64,000 bases of DNA. Origin: Methanohalophilus euhalobius. GTDB lineage: Archaea > Halobacteriota > Methanosarcinia > Methanosarcinales > Methanosarcinaceae. The notes under the pieces are model-generated. The model had not been told where the DNA came from, searched no databases, and worked only from the letters and a program-made list of their open reading frames with translations. The stretch spans positions 62,001 through 126,000 of the forward strand of contig NZ_OBDR01000003.1 in assembly GCF_900215215.1 (NCBI RefSeq), in the 5' to 3' direction. The translations under genes and the position numbers were made by a program. This document shows, in pieces, positions 54,101 to 63,370 of this stretch (position 1 is its first letter; every line of letters starts with the position of its first letter).

Positions 54101-54641
54101 TGAGGGCTCTCTCCTTCTTATTGTCAAACTCTGCTACCCCGGCAATCTCATCTATGATCTTGCGTCGCTCCCCGGCGGTCATTGTGATGATTCGTGTGAC
54201 ATCTCCCTGCATTACGACATTGTATCCTTCGGGGGTGACCCGGGCCTTTGCAAGATAATTGTGCACATCGCCAAGACTTACTGATTTGCCGTTGAAATAG
54301 AAATAGCTGTAGTAACCATTGTCTGTGCTACGTACCTTCCGGCTGATCACTACTTCATCGTTGTCAACAGGCAGTTCCCTGTCCTTGTTATCAAAATAAA
54401 TGGTAACCTGGGCATTGTCGGGATTTTTGCTTTTTTCCCCGTTATATATGAGGTCGGTAAGTTTTTCCGCCCTCAATGTGCGGGAGCTGGACAATCCCAG
54501 TACAAAAAGAATACCATCAATTATATTGGATTTACCACTTCCGTTGGGGCCTGAAATAGTTGTGAAATCATCAAAAAAAGGGATTTTTACTTTTTTCCCG
54601 AATGATTTGAAATTCAGAAATTCTATCTTTTTAATATACAC
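51120..54641 (-). CDS. smc: chromosome segregation protein SMC
   Basis: The protein is 1173 residues from a GTG at 54641 (after GAGG). Walker A is [20 protein letters not shown]. Long coiled coils flank the hinge (about 510-680; [20 protein letters not shown] with Gly-rich contacts). The signature is [20 protein letters not shown] and Walker B [20 protein letters not shown]. It loops and compacts the chromosome. It belongs to one minus-strand series with scpA and scpB downstream. Confidence 0.96.
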   Translation of the reverse strand: [1173 protein letters not shown]

Positions 54642-54659
54642 GCCAATCCTCTTTGGACT

Positions 54660-55373
54660 TTAGAACGATTTCTTCTTCCTGACGATTATTTCAGAGTCCT
54701 CATCTTTGTTTTCGACAGTTTCGTATTCGCACTCCTTTTTATTTTCCAGGGGTCCCTTGTCACCGGCAATTATGTATTCACAGTTCTCGTTCTGGGTTTC
54801 TGGCTTGATGGTCTTTTCCACTTTGCGATTCTCACTTTCAGCAACGATGTACTCATCTTTTTCCTCTTCAGAAACCTCATTTTCCTGATTTTTCTCAGAA
54901 GGCATCATTTTATCGACATCCCTGATCTGGAAGTGCATACGAGGTTTTCTTTTTTGCTCGGGGGAAGACCGGGATCTTTCAGGGGTATCGTTACTGGTTT
55001 CTGCAGGTTGGGGTACAGGCTCCTTTTCCTCGGTATAAGCATCCTGGCTGACTGTTCCTTCTTCATATTTGCTCCATGCATCGGACTCCCTTTCCCCGGG
55101 TTGCTGTTTGTTTGCCTGTTCCATTTCCCGGATACGCGATTTCTGGTCCAGGAGTTCCTCAAGGATTCCATTTATATTTGTAGATATTTCTTTGACCTGT
55201 TGCTCAAGTTCGGCCAGCCTCTTGTTTATATCCATATCATTTCTCAATTCTTCTCGTAGTTCCGTCATAATAGAACTCTTGAGATTTGTTTTGATATCGG
55301 ATATTTCCTCTTCTTTGTTACGGATCTGCTTTTCAAGACGTTCAATAATTAAATCTCTCTGCCCGGATTCCAT
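54660..55373 (-). CDS. coiled-coil protein between rad50 and smc
   Basis: This 237-residue protein is of unknown family. Residues 1-95 form a coiled coil (LIIERLEKQIRNKEEEISDI, then LAELEQQVKEISTNINGILE). The rest is charged and probably disordered. It contains short related motifs, DEYIVAES, CEYIIAGD and CEYETVEN, and ends in a basic tail (IIVRKKKSF). It is 18 nt upstream of smc and 90 nt after rad50. A partner of SMC or Rad50 is plausible from context only. Confidence 0.75.
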   Translation of the reverse strand: MESGQRDLIIERLEKQIRNKEEEISDIKTNLKSSIMTELREELRNDMDINKRLAELEQQVKEISTNINGILEELLDQKSRIREMEQANKQQPGERESDAWSKYEEGTVSQDAYTEEKEPVPQPAETSNDTPERSRSSPEQKRKPRMHFQIRDVDKMMPSEKNQENEVSEEEKDEYIVAESENRKVEKTIKPETQNENCEYIIAGDKGPLENKKECEYETVENKDEDSEIIVRKKKSF

Positions 55374-55462
55374 CCAATTCCTCGCAAAACGTTCATTCCC
55401 TCAATATGAATATGATTTATTTATTCTTATAAATATTCTATTTAAATTATTCTTATATGCTT

Positions 55463-58132
55463 TCATTGCGCAATAATGGAAGATATATTTGTAGTGGGAT
55501 CTTTCTGGACTTCAAATACATTATCAGCCGAATCGATAAGGGTTTCATCGTGGGATACTATCAGTATCTGGCCGACTCCCATGTCCCTCATAAGATCTAT
55601 TAACTTTAAAAGCTGGTGCACATGTCCCCTGTCCAGGAACACAGTGGGTTCATCCATGATCAGAGGGGGCATTTCATTACGGTATTCCCCGCCGGCCAGT
55701 CCTTCCGAAAGTAACCTGTAAATAGCACATCTTAAAACAAGGTTAAAGATCGCCCGCTCTCCTCCGCTCAACAATTTGGGTTCCAGGGGAGTCCCGTCCT
55801 TCTCATAGATGGTAAGCTCATAATCAGTATCCAGCTGGATATGTGAGTAGGCATTGTTGGTGTACATAAAGGAAAAGATTTCATTGAGCAATCTGTCCAG
55901 TGCATCAATATTGCGTGTACGCAGATCTGCACGCAATCTCATGTACATATCTTCCAGATTTTCTACATCACTTCTTACAGCTTTGAGGTACTTTTCCCGG
56001 TTATTGAATACTTTTAGTTTTTCCTGCAACGCTTTTTTCCTTTTGAGGTTGGTTTCTATTTGCCCTATTTCCTTTAAAAGATCCGTTTTTTGTTTGTTCT
56101 TTTCTTCAATATCCCCAATTATTTTTTGATAAGCTTGCTGGAATTCATGCAATTTCTTCTCCAGTTTTTCGATATTTTCCTTGCCAAGTTCGTTTTCAAG
56201 TTGCTTTTTATTCCTTTTTTTCTCTGCTATCTGTTCATCAATGAAACGCACATTTTCCTGAATATCCGCAATACCTGTTTTCAGGTGTTGATGATCACTC
56301 TGCATTTGTGTATGATCCTGCCTTATCTTTATCAGGTATTTTGCACTTTCAAGATTTTCTTTCATTTTCTTATGATGCTCGGTGGCAGTTTTTGCAGTTT
56401 GCTGTATTTCTTTTATTTCATCTTCGGCTCTTTTAATATCTTTTTCCAGTTCTCCTATCCTTTCTGAAAGTTCCTGTTTTTTCTTTTCATCCTCCTGGTT
56501 TTGTTTCTTCAATTCCTCATTGTAGGAGGTCAGGTTTTCCTGCTTTTGATTTATAAGCAATTGCTTCTGTCTTTTTTCATCGACCTGTTTTTTTATTTTG
56601 CCTGCCTCTTTTAGGGTGGCAATTTTCTCTTCGGTCCTTTGCGTGTCCTGGATGAGTTTTTCAAGTTGCTCCTCAAGCTCTTTTTTCTGTAATTCTTCCT
56701 CCTTAGTATCATTGACAATGGTCGAGCCCTGCAGGTCCTGTCCACATGTGGGGCAGGCTCCTTTTTCCAGCAGGTTTCTATGTTCTGTGAGTGTTTTTGA
56801 GAGCTGGTCTAGCCGGGTTCTGACTTCCTTTTCTTTTCCATGGAGATGACGTTGCTTGTTCAAAAGCAGGTCTTCCAATTCCTCCAGATTGTCCAGTTTC
56901 CTCCGATCAAAACCCATTGATTGGGCATTCTCAAGGAGTGTCCCGATCTCGTCTTCCAGCACCGAATACTCCAGGTTGATTTCCTCTATTTCCTTTAACC
57001 GATTCTTTTCCTGAGTGGATCTTTTTTTGATTGCTTCTTCCAGTGCACTGAGATTTTGTTTTGTTTCAGTCAGGCCTTTCTGTGAATTTTCCCTTTCCTG
57101 TAGTTTCAGGTCCTGTTTGTTTTTTATTTGACTGATTTTTTCATAAGCATCCCGCTCTTCTTTTTCTGTACGGGCAGTGAAATTGTCCACATCTGTGGTT
57201 TCGTCAAGTTCGAAATAATCATATAATTCCTGTATTTTGTTTTCAATTTCCAGAATGGATTTGTGGAGCCTGTCTCCCTCCTTCCTTTTACTTTCCAGGG
57301 ATGTGAGAGCTTCTTTTTTCCGTTTTTCCAGTCCGCTTATTCCCCTGTCCAGTTCATCGATCTGCTTTTGGGTTCTGGTATATTGCTCGATGTGCTGGCG
57401 ATCCTTTTCGATACGGGTGCTGGTTCTGTCTCGCATCGTCTCCAGATTCGCAACTTCCTGTTGCAATTGCTTCAAATCCGTATTCAACTGATTTTTCCTG
57501 GCCACGGGTTTGGTTGCGTCAATTGTTTCAATCTCTTCCTGCTGGTCCTTAATCCGGGCATGAGTTTCAGTGATATGTCTCCCCACACCGGTCCTGGCAC
57601 TTTTTGCCCGCTCCCGGTACTCTTCCAGTCTGCCTATTTGCAAAAGGTCATCTATCATCCTCTGCCTGTCTTTTTTGCGGGCATTGATGAGAACGTCAAT
57701 ATCTCCCTGCCTGATATATACACAGTTCTTATAGGCTTCTTCATCCATGCGCAGCAGATTTCGAATGGAATCATACGTCTGTGTGGCCTGGTTTACAACT
57801 ACTTCCCCGTCAATCTCCAGATAAGATTTGGTGGTGGAGGCTTTGCCCGTTTCGGGATTGTTGCGAAATTCCTGAATGACAGCATACTCCTGCCCCCTGT
57901 GCTCAAATTCGAGGTGAATTACAGCTTCTTCACATCCCTTGCGCACCAGGTCTGCAAGTACGAAATCTTTTGGAATCCCCCTGTGGCCGAAAAGTCCCAC
58001 AAAACAGGCTTCAAGAAGGCTGGATTTTCCACTTCCGTTGACTCCCGAAACCACAGTTACACCATCGTTGAAATCAATCTCGAGATCACTGTAACTGCGT
58101 ATGTTTTTCACTTTAAGTCGTTTAAATCTCAA
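55463..58132 (-). CDS. rad50: DNA double-strand break repair ATPase Rad50
   Basis: The protein is 889 residues. Walker A is VVSGVNGSGKSSLLEACFVG. Coiled coils flank the zinc hook CPTCGQDL (about residue 463). The signature is KLLSGGERAIFNLVLRCAIY and Walker B MPPLIMDEPTVFLDRGHVHQ. With Mre11 it binds and tethers broken DNA ends. The start overlaps the mre11 stop (ATGA). Confidence 0.96.
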   Translation of the reverse strand: MRFKRLKVKNIRSYSDLEIDFNDGVTVVSGVNGSGKSSLLEACFVGLFGHRGIPKDFVLADLVRKGCEEAVIHLEFEHRGQEYAVIQEFRNNPETGKASTTKSYLEIDGEVVVNQATQTYDSIRNLLRMDEEAYKNCVYIRQGDIDVLINARKKDRQRMIDDLLQIGRLEEYRERAKSARTGVGRHITETHARIKDQQEEIETIDATKPVARKNQLNTDLKQLQQEVANLETMRDRTSTRIEKDRQHIEQYTRTQKQIDELDRGISGLEKRKKEALTSLESKRKEGDRLHKSILEIENKIQELYDYFELDETTDVDNFTARTEKEERDAYEKISQIKNKQDLKLQERENSQKGLTETKQNLSALEEAIKKRSTQEKNRLKEIEEINLEYSVLEDEIGTLLENAQSMGFDRRKLDNLEELEDLLLNKQRHLHGKEKEVRTRLDQLSKTLTEHRNLLEKGACPTCGQDLQGSTIVNDTKEEELQKKELEEQLEKLIQDTQRTEEKIATLKEAGKIKKQVDEKRQKQLLINQKQENLTSYNEELKKQNQEDEKKKQELSERIGELEKDIKRAEDEIKEIQQTAKTATEHHKKMKENLESAKYLIKIRQDHTQMQSDHQHLKTGIADIQENVRFIDEQIAEKKRNKKQLENELGKENIEKLEKKLHEFQQAYQKIIGDIEEKNKQKTDLLKEIGQIETNLKRKKALQEKLKVFNNREKYLKAVRSDVENLEDMYMRLRADLRTRNIDALDRLLNEIFSFMYTNNAYSHIQLDTDYELTIYEKDGTPLEPKLLSGGERAIFNLVLRCAIYRLLSEGLAGGEYRNEMPPLIMDEPTVFLDRGHVHQLLKLIDLMRDMGVGQILIVSHDETLIDSADNVFEVQKDPTTNISSIIAQ

Positions 58133-59484
58133 AGATAATCCCCCAGATTGTACTGTCGTGGAACCTTTGTTTTCTGTGGTTTTTGCTCAACATCCTTGTC
58201 CACTGCATTGGTTTCCTTTTTCTTCTTCCTTGGAGGCCGGGATTTTTTATCTTCTCCCTTTTCAACGAAGACAGGCTCCTCCTTTTGGGATGGCTCTTCT
58301 TTCCGATTACTTTCAACTTGTTTTTGCCGGTGAATGTTTAAGGGAATTTCCTGACTGAAATCCATTTGTTCTATCATCGTCGCTATAGAAGCTTCTGTTT
58401 TGTGGTCGATGGTGGTTTTAGGTATGGACAGGTCCCTTATGATTTCATCAATCAACAGGCCTGCATCTGTAAGATCCATTTTCTTGATTTCTTCCCGGGC
58501 AGCAATGTCGGGATCTGAGAATATTATTTCCGGTTGATTTTCAGTCTCGTCAGGGCAATTGCTTCGCAAATCGGATATGCGACTGACCAGTACTCCCTGC
58601 TTATCAAGAAATTCTTCTATCTCACTATAGGCAATATCCACCTGTAAATTGCCTTTTAGTTCAATAAAAACGACCTTTTCCTTCACATCATATTCGCGGA
58701 TCGTATTGAAAATATCGCGGTATGCATCATTCTCATCCTTGATGTCCACTACGATGTGCAAAAATTCTCTCGTATTTATTTGTCGCCTGCCTATATCAAT
58801 GCCTTTTTGGGAAACAGTGATTAAATTATATCCTCTGGGTTCTTCTTCTGCAGCACTGTTCCTTTCTGTGCTTCCACAGTAGGTAACCCATGTATTTTCC
58901 ACCTTTGTTTTTTCATACTTGTGGTAGTCCCCGAGCAATATTGCATCCAGTGCACAGGGGAATGAATGGATTACTTCAGCCACATCCCATTCCCCGAAAG
59001 GAAACGGTTTCATTAGCTGATGCATTACAAGGATATTGTGTGTAGCTTCCCGGGCAGTTTCAAAAACGGAGTAGTCAAAAGACTGTATCTTCGGTCGGGG
59101 GATACTGTCTATACCATAAATCGCAATATTGCCTGCCATAAAAGGACTGTTGCCCAGGCGCCTGACCAGACGCATGTTTTCCAGCAGATCGAGCCACTGG
59201 GTTTGCTGTTTGCTTTCATGATTACCCACAATTCCCAGCAGGGGAATTTCGGCCGCTTTTAATTTAGACATTATCTGAATTGTTTCGAGAATGTCTTCCA
59301 GGGTGGGATTGCGGGAATCGAACAGGTCTCCTGCATGAATTACAGCATCGACTTTCATGTCAATGGCATCATCAATTACCTTTTCAAAGGCTTCCAGGAA
59401 ATCCCGGCGGCGTACATCGCTGTGATATTGCCGATAACCAATATGTGTATCAGCAGTATGTATTAACCTGATTTCTCTATCCAT
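58129..59484 (-). CDS. mre11: DNA repair nuclease Mre11
   Basis: The protein is 451 residues. Phosphoesterase motifs are HTADTHIGYRQYHSD, VIHAGDLFDSRNP, LGIVGNHESKQQ and LVMHQLMKPFPFGEWD. LGDYHKYEKT carries the last metal-binding His. A charged linker (about 375-435) ends in the conserved QYNLGDYL, probably a Rad50-binding tail. It is first in the rad50-smc series and has a TATA box (TTTTTAAATAGAG, minus strand, about 59515-59527). Confidence 0.95.
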   Translation of the reverse strand: MDREIRLIHTADTHIGYRQYHSDVRRRDFLEAFEKVIDDAIDMKVDAVIHAGDLFDSRNPTLEDILETIQIMSKLKAAEIPLLGIVGNHESKQQTQWLDLLENMRLVRRLGNSPFMAGNIAIYGIDSIPRPKIQSFDYSVFETAREATHNILVMHQLMKPFPFGEWDVAEVIHSFPCALDAILLGDYHKYEKTKVENTWVTYCGSTERNSAAEEEPRGYNLITVSQKGIDIGRRQINTREFLHIVVDIKDENDAYRDIFNTIREYDVKEKVVFIELKGNLQVDIAYSEIEEFLDKQGVLVSRISDLRSNCPDETENQPEIIFSDPDIAAREEIKKMDLTDAGLLIDEIIRDLSIPKTTIDHKTEASIATMIEQMDFSQEIPLNIHRQKQVESNRKEEPSQKEEPVFVEKGEDKKSRPPRKKKKETNAVDKDVEQKPQKTKVPRQYNLGDYL

Positions 59485-59614
59485 TACAGCATCCCGTTTT
59501 ACATAATGTCAGCCTCTATTTAAAAAGGCACTGGAGGAAAGTTTTAAATTCTTTTGTTTATTAATATTGCCGCTGGCAGCTTATAAGGGGAATAAGTCTT
59601 GAAGGAGTATGATA

Positions 59615-60346
59615 ATGTCAAATGAAATTATTTTCGGTGGGGTTGAAAGGGTACCAGATGTACGTATGCTTTATGATATGGCTGAAGTTGTTTATGACAA
59701 AAAATGGCTTGAAGGAAGGGAAAATGAAGAACTCTATTATATGTACAGGGACCTGTCCCAAAACCCTGGCGATCTTGATAAAATAAAATCACATAACCTC
59801 AGGTATGATATCACAATAATACCTCCGGCAATGTTGGGAGTGGAATATGTAAAAACAGCCGGTCATTATCATCCGCAGGTACCGGGCAGCAATCTTTCCT
59901 ATGCAGAGGTTTATCAGGTACATGAAGGCAGTGCTACCTATCTTCTCCAGAAAGTTAATGATGGTAAGGTTGAGGATGTTGTGGTTGTGGAAGCCAGCGC
60001 AATGGACGTGGTGGTTGTACCTCCCGGATACGGTCATATTACGATCAATGCATCGGATTCAACCCTCAAAATGGCCAACTGGGTGTGTCGTGATTTTTCC
60101 TCGGTGTATGAGCCTGTAAGAAACAAAAAAGGTGGTGCCTATTATTTACTTGAAGATGGCTTTATAAAAAATTCTGCATACTCGCAGGTGCCTGAAATAC
60201 GTCACGTTAAACCGATGGATGTGCCTGAATTCGGCCTTTTCAGGAGGGAGGACATGTACGGATTAGTTGAAGATCTTTCCCGGCTGGAATTCCTGACAGT
60301 GCCTGAAAAGTATACTGATATTTTCAATCAGATTATCAATGAGTAA
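59615..60346 (+). CDS. cupin-type glucose-6-phosphate isomerase
   Basis: The protein is 243 residues. The cupin motif AGHYHPQVPGSNLSYAEVYQ with the following VHEG provides His, His, Glu and His ligands for the metal, as in euryarchaeal phosphoglucose isomerase. VVVPPGYGHITINASDS is the second cupin motif. It converts glucose-6-P to fructose-6-P in gluconeogenesis. AAGGAG is 7 nt before this ATG but only 1 nt before the in-frame ATG at 59609, so I chose 59615. Confidence 0.93.
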   Translation: MSNEIIFGGVERVPDVRMLYDMAEVVYDKKWLEGRENEELYYMYRDLSQNPGDLDKIKSHNLRYDITIIPPAMLGVEYVKTAGHYHPQVPGSNLSYAEVYQVHEGSATYLLQKVNDGKVEDVVVVEASAMDVVVVPPGYGHITINASDSTLKMANWVCRDFSSVYEPVRNKKGGAYYLLEDGFIKNSAYSQVPEIRHVKPMDVPEFGLFRREDMYGLVEDLSRLEFLTVPEKYTDIFNQIINE

Positions 60347-60398
60347 ACATATAAACTATTGTGTATATTTTTCATAAAAACGATTTAAGGGTGTATCA

Positions 60399-61157
60399 AT
60401 GCAGGATAAACGTGGTGTTGTGCAGTTCACGTCTTCAAAGATCGAAGACCTTATATTCAGGACCACCCTGGACTTAAAAAGTATGGAGGGGGATATAATT
60501 GTCAACCTCTCCATTGCTGATGCGGATGATATTGTCGATGTACTGGAGTTTTTGAAGCTTACTTCCAACAGCGGCCTTTCAGTAAGTCCTTTCTTAAAGG
60601 TCCTGGAAAGCGGAGACGTTATAGGTGATCTAACCATACCGGAGGGTAAGGTAGGCATCGCTACAATGTGTAGTATGACCATAGACGGGGTCTTGCTAAA
60701 ATCGGGAATTATGACAAATCCCAAATTCGGGGGAGTTGTGCAGATCCGCAATGGTCTGCCCGTCAGATTTACTGATGTGCTGACCTATGCCAGCACCACA
60801 ATAGATCCTCTTGAAGTACTCATGTCACAGGATATTACCTCTGTAACCCGGATGCTTCAGACCGGTTCGGGTAAGATTCTTGCAAACTTAAGGGAAGTCC
60901 ATCTTGCAAAAAGGGATGAGATTAACAGTGTTCTTTCGGGAATGATGGATATTGGAATAAATGGTATTCTGGAGGTAGGGGACCCCAACAGCCGTGTACT
61001 CGATGTTCCAGTGGAACGTGACCATTTTGGTGTGGTGGTTATCGGGGGTACCAATCCAATGGCTATAATGAAAGAACAGGGAATCAATATCCGCACCAAT
61101 GCAATGTCTACACTGATGGATATCAATTCCATGGACAAAATCGAAGACTATTTCTAA
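60399..61157 (+). CDS. NrpR-type effector domain protein (DUF128) without DNA-binding domain
   Basis: The protein is 252 residues. It is a single DUF128 domain: [40 protein letters not shown] and [20 protein letters not shown]. In methanogens this domain of NrpR senses 2-oxoglutarate to control nitrogen genes. Methanosarcina species split NrpR into NrpRI (with helix-turn-helix) and NrpRII (without). This copy has none, so it fits NrpRII or a related sensor. Confidence 0.85.
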   Translation: MQDKRGVVQFTSSKIEDLIFRTTLDLKSMEGDIIVNLSIADADDIVDVLEFLKLTSNSGLSVSPFLKVLESGDVIGDLTIPEGKVGIATMCSMTIDGVLLKSGIMTNPKFGGVVQIRNGLPVRFTDVLTYASTTIDPLEVLMSQDITSVTRMLQTGSGKILANLREVHLAKRDEINSVLSGMMDIGINGILEVGDPNSRVLDVPVERDHFGVVVIGGTNPMAIMKEQGINIRTNAMSTLMDINSMDKIEDYF

Positions 61158-61159
61158 AT

Positions 61160-62527
61160 TTAGTTTTTCTGGAATTGGGTTCCTATTATTTCATCCAGCT
61201 TATTGAGGAATTCGTTTCTGCCCGTTGCAGGTATTGTCGCTCCTGCTGCAATGTCATGTCCTCCTCCTGCGCCGTTTACGAAGCCGGCCGCATCTGACAT
61301 TGCCTGTGATAGGTTGAGCCCCTTCCTGATAAGGTCCTGTGTTCCCCGGGCGGATACTTTTACACCATCATCTGAATCCGCAAAGGCAATTATGGGCTTG
61401 TCCCGTCTTCCGGCAGAAGTAATGCTCATACCGGCGATAATGCCGACAATCGTTTCTTTGATCTTGTTTCCTGCATCAAAATACTGTATGTGGTCCAGTT
61501 GTATAATGCCGTTTTCTTTCACAAGTTTTAGGCCGTTGACAAGATTTTGCCTGTGTTCTCCAAGAAGCTTCTTTGCATCCTCGTAAGCCTTTCCCCGTTC
61601 TCCCATGCATACGGCCAGTCCGGTCTCTGCGTGGTCATAGCGTGCTGTGGCATTGAGCAGTGTGGAAAATTCGGAAGCGTCCCGCATTTCCGTTCCTTCA
61701 CGTTCATTGAGCAGGACATAAACTTCCCCGATCAATCTCTCAACCTTGAAGGGTTGAAGCCCGGATTTGATACAGTGTTGCATGACCCCGGATATTATTC
61801 TCTGTTTTTCTGCAGATTCAAGATCAATCCAGCGTCTCCATCGTTCATCGCCCCCAAACCGGATATTCATGTCATGGAGAAAGCCTATGCATGCATCCTC
61901 GTCACCGGACAGGCCTGGCAGGAAAGGATCAGAAGAAAATTGCAGAAGTTTATAGACCGGGCGGGTTTGTTTACCAAAAAGGGTGAGATCTTTTTCGTAA
62001 CTTAGATGGCCGTTTTTCACTCCTTCTTCAAGTAGCAGGCGGTTAACACCTGTCAACTGCCCTTTTTTTAGGTGTTGCATGTCTCCGATAGCACCAACCA
62101 TGGCTATATCAACCAGATCTCTATTCTGGCCAATCTCATTTGCAAGGATGTAGGTTGTTCCGGAGCCGCTTAACTGGTATGATCCGTTAGCACCGAAAAG
62201 ATGGGGATTGAGGTGATATTTCCCTTCTCCACGAGGCTGGTGATGATCTGATACTATGGCATTGATACCCTTTGCAGTTATGCTGTCCAGCATGCCGCTT
62301 CCCAGATCTGTGAAGATTGCAAGTTCCGGATTTATATTTGCGATGTCTTCTATGATATTGTCATCCAGCTGTTTTACAAATCTCATTTCATAATTGATAC
62401 CTGCACGTTGCAGGGCTTTACATATTATTCCGGCAGAAGTCAGGCCGTCTGCGTCAATGTGGGATACCACATATACAGATTCATGTTTCTGTATTTCTGT
62501 ATTACATTCTCTTGCATGTTCTTTCAT
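61160..62527 (-). CDS. DHH-family phosphoesterase, archaeal RecJ-like
   Basis: The protein is 455 residues. DHH motifs: VSHIDADGLTSAGIICKAL, FTDLGSGMLDSI, and VSDHHQPRGEGKYHLNPHLF. The DHHA1 part ends with FVNGAGGGHDIAAGATIPAT. Archaeal RecJ-like proteins are single-strand exonucleases that can join the CMG replicative helicase (GAN). Its stop is 2 nt from that of the convergent NrpR-like gene. Confidence 0.88.
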   Translation of the reverse strand: MKEHARECNTEIQKHESVYVVSHIDADGLTSAGIICKALQRAGINYEMRFVKQLDDNIIEDIANINPELAIFTDLGSGMLDSITAKGINAIVSDHHQPRGEGKYHLNPHLFGANGSYQLSGSGTTYILANEIGQNRDLVDIAMVGAIGDMQHLKKGQLTGVNRLLLEEGVKNGHLSYEKDLTLFGKQTRPVYKLLQFSSDPFLPGLSGDEDACIGFLHDMNIRFGGDERWRRWIDLESAEKQRIISGVMQHCIKSGLQPFKVERLIGEVYVLLNEREGTEMRDASEFSTLLNATARYDHAETGLAVCMGERGKAYEDAKKLLGEHRQNLVNGLKLVKENGIIQLDHIQYFDAGNKIKETIVGIIAGMSITSAGRRDKPIIAFADSDDGVKVSARGTQDLIRKGLNLSQAMSDAAGFVNGAGGGHDIAAGATIPATGRNEFLNKLDEIIGTQFQKN

Positions 62528-62551
62528 TGATCTGAGTACTTTTTCTATATG

Positions 62552-63058
62552 TCATTCCCCCGTCTGCATCCATTTATTTTGCTTGGCCCATTTTTCAGGT
62601 TCGATATGATATGCGTCACCCTTTCTTTCAAGCTTTGAATAAAGTTTAATTTCATCAATTGTGTATTTCAGTTCTCCTGATTCGTATTTTTCCTCGATAT
62701 CTTTCCAGGGGATTATATAGGCTTGCCGGGACTTCCCGGACCCCTGTCGTAATTCAACAACCAGAAATCCGGCCCTTCCGGACCTTCTCAGGTATTCCGA
62801 TATGCGTATTACCTGATGTGCCCCATTTTTGTCTATGGTGAAATGCTGACTGAAATAAAGTGCATTGGCCCCCTTTTCAGTTGAAATACTCTTGCACTCT
62901 ATCCCTAAATAATAGTCCGGGTTCAAAGAATCTACCATTACATCCAAAAACTGGGGTGTGAAACGATGTTGTTTAATGCGGTGGGCTATCGCTTTTATAT
63001 TGCAATTCTCAAAATAATCATTGAAAGACTGCACAAGTTTCCTTTCGAATTCTGTCAT
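62552..63058 (-). CDS. Holliday-junction-resolvase-like nuclease (Hjc type)
   Basis: This 168-residue protein has the PD-(D/E)xK layout: QHRFTPQFLDVMVDS (Asp), YLGIECKSIS (E-x-K) and the basic stretch RISEYLRRSGRAGFLVVELR. The C-terminus continues past the usual Hjc length. It is 24 nt upstream of the DHH gene and likely co-transcribed with it, consistent with a recombination or repair role. Confidence 0.75.
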   Translation of the reverse strand: MTEFERKLVQSFNDYFENCNIKAIAHRIKQHRFTPQFLDVMVDSLNPDYYLGIECKSISTEKGANALYFSQHFTIDKNGAHQVIRISEYLRRSGRAGFLVVELRQGSGKSRQAYIIPWKDIEEKYESGELKYTIDEIKLYSKLERKGDAYHIEPEKWAKQNKWMQTGE

Positions 63059-63162
63059 AACAGCTCTTTACCACCTTTTCTGATACATTCCATCGGTATT
63101 ATTTTTATAGCTTGTCTTTATTTGCGTTAATTTCATGTATGAAGTTGAACATGTAAGTTTTC

Positions 63163-63342
63163 ATGAGTAAAAAGAGCATTGAAATTCTGCTGGCTGTGGG
63201 TTCAGTAACCCTTTTCGCCGTTATGCTTATTGTTGTGCATTCTCTTGGAATGGCAAACGAGGGATACGGTTATGTGGTGTCACTGATGATTTTTGTACTT
63301 GTAGTTTCAGTGGTAGGGCTTAAGCTCCCTTCACTGGGATAA
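63163..63342 (+). CDS. small two-helix membrane protein
   Basis: The protein is 59 residues: MSKKSIEILLAVGSVTLFAV, then MLIVVHSLGMANEGYGYVVS, then LMIFVLVVSVVGLKLPSLG and TAA. Two hydrophobic helices flank a short loop. A likely terminator follows. Codon pattern and the clean start after the divergent nuclease gene make it look real. Function unknown. Confidence 0.6.
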   Translation: MSKKSIEILLAVGSVTLFAVMLIVVHSLGMANEGYGYVVSLMIFVLVVSVVGLKLPSLG

Positions 63343-63370
63343 TTAGTATAAGACAGGTTAAAAAGAGAAA

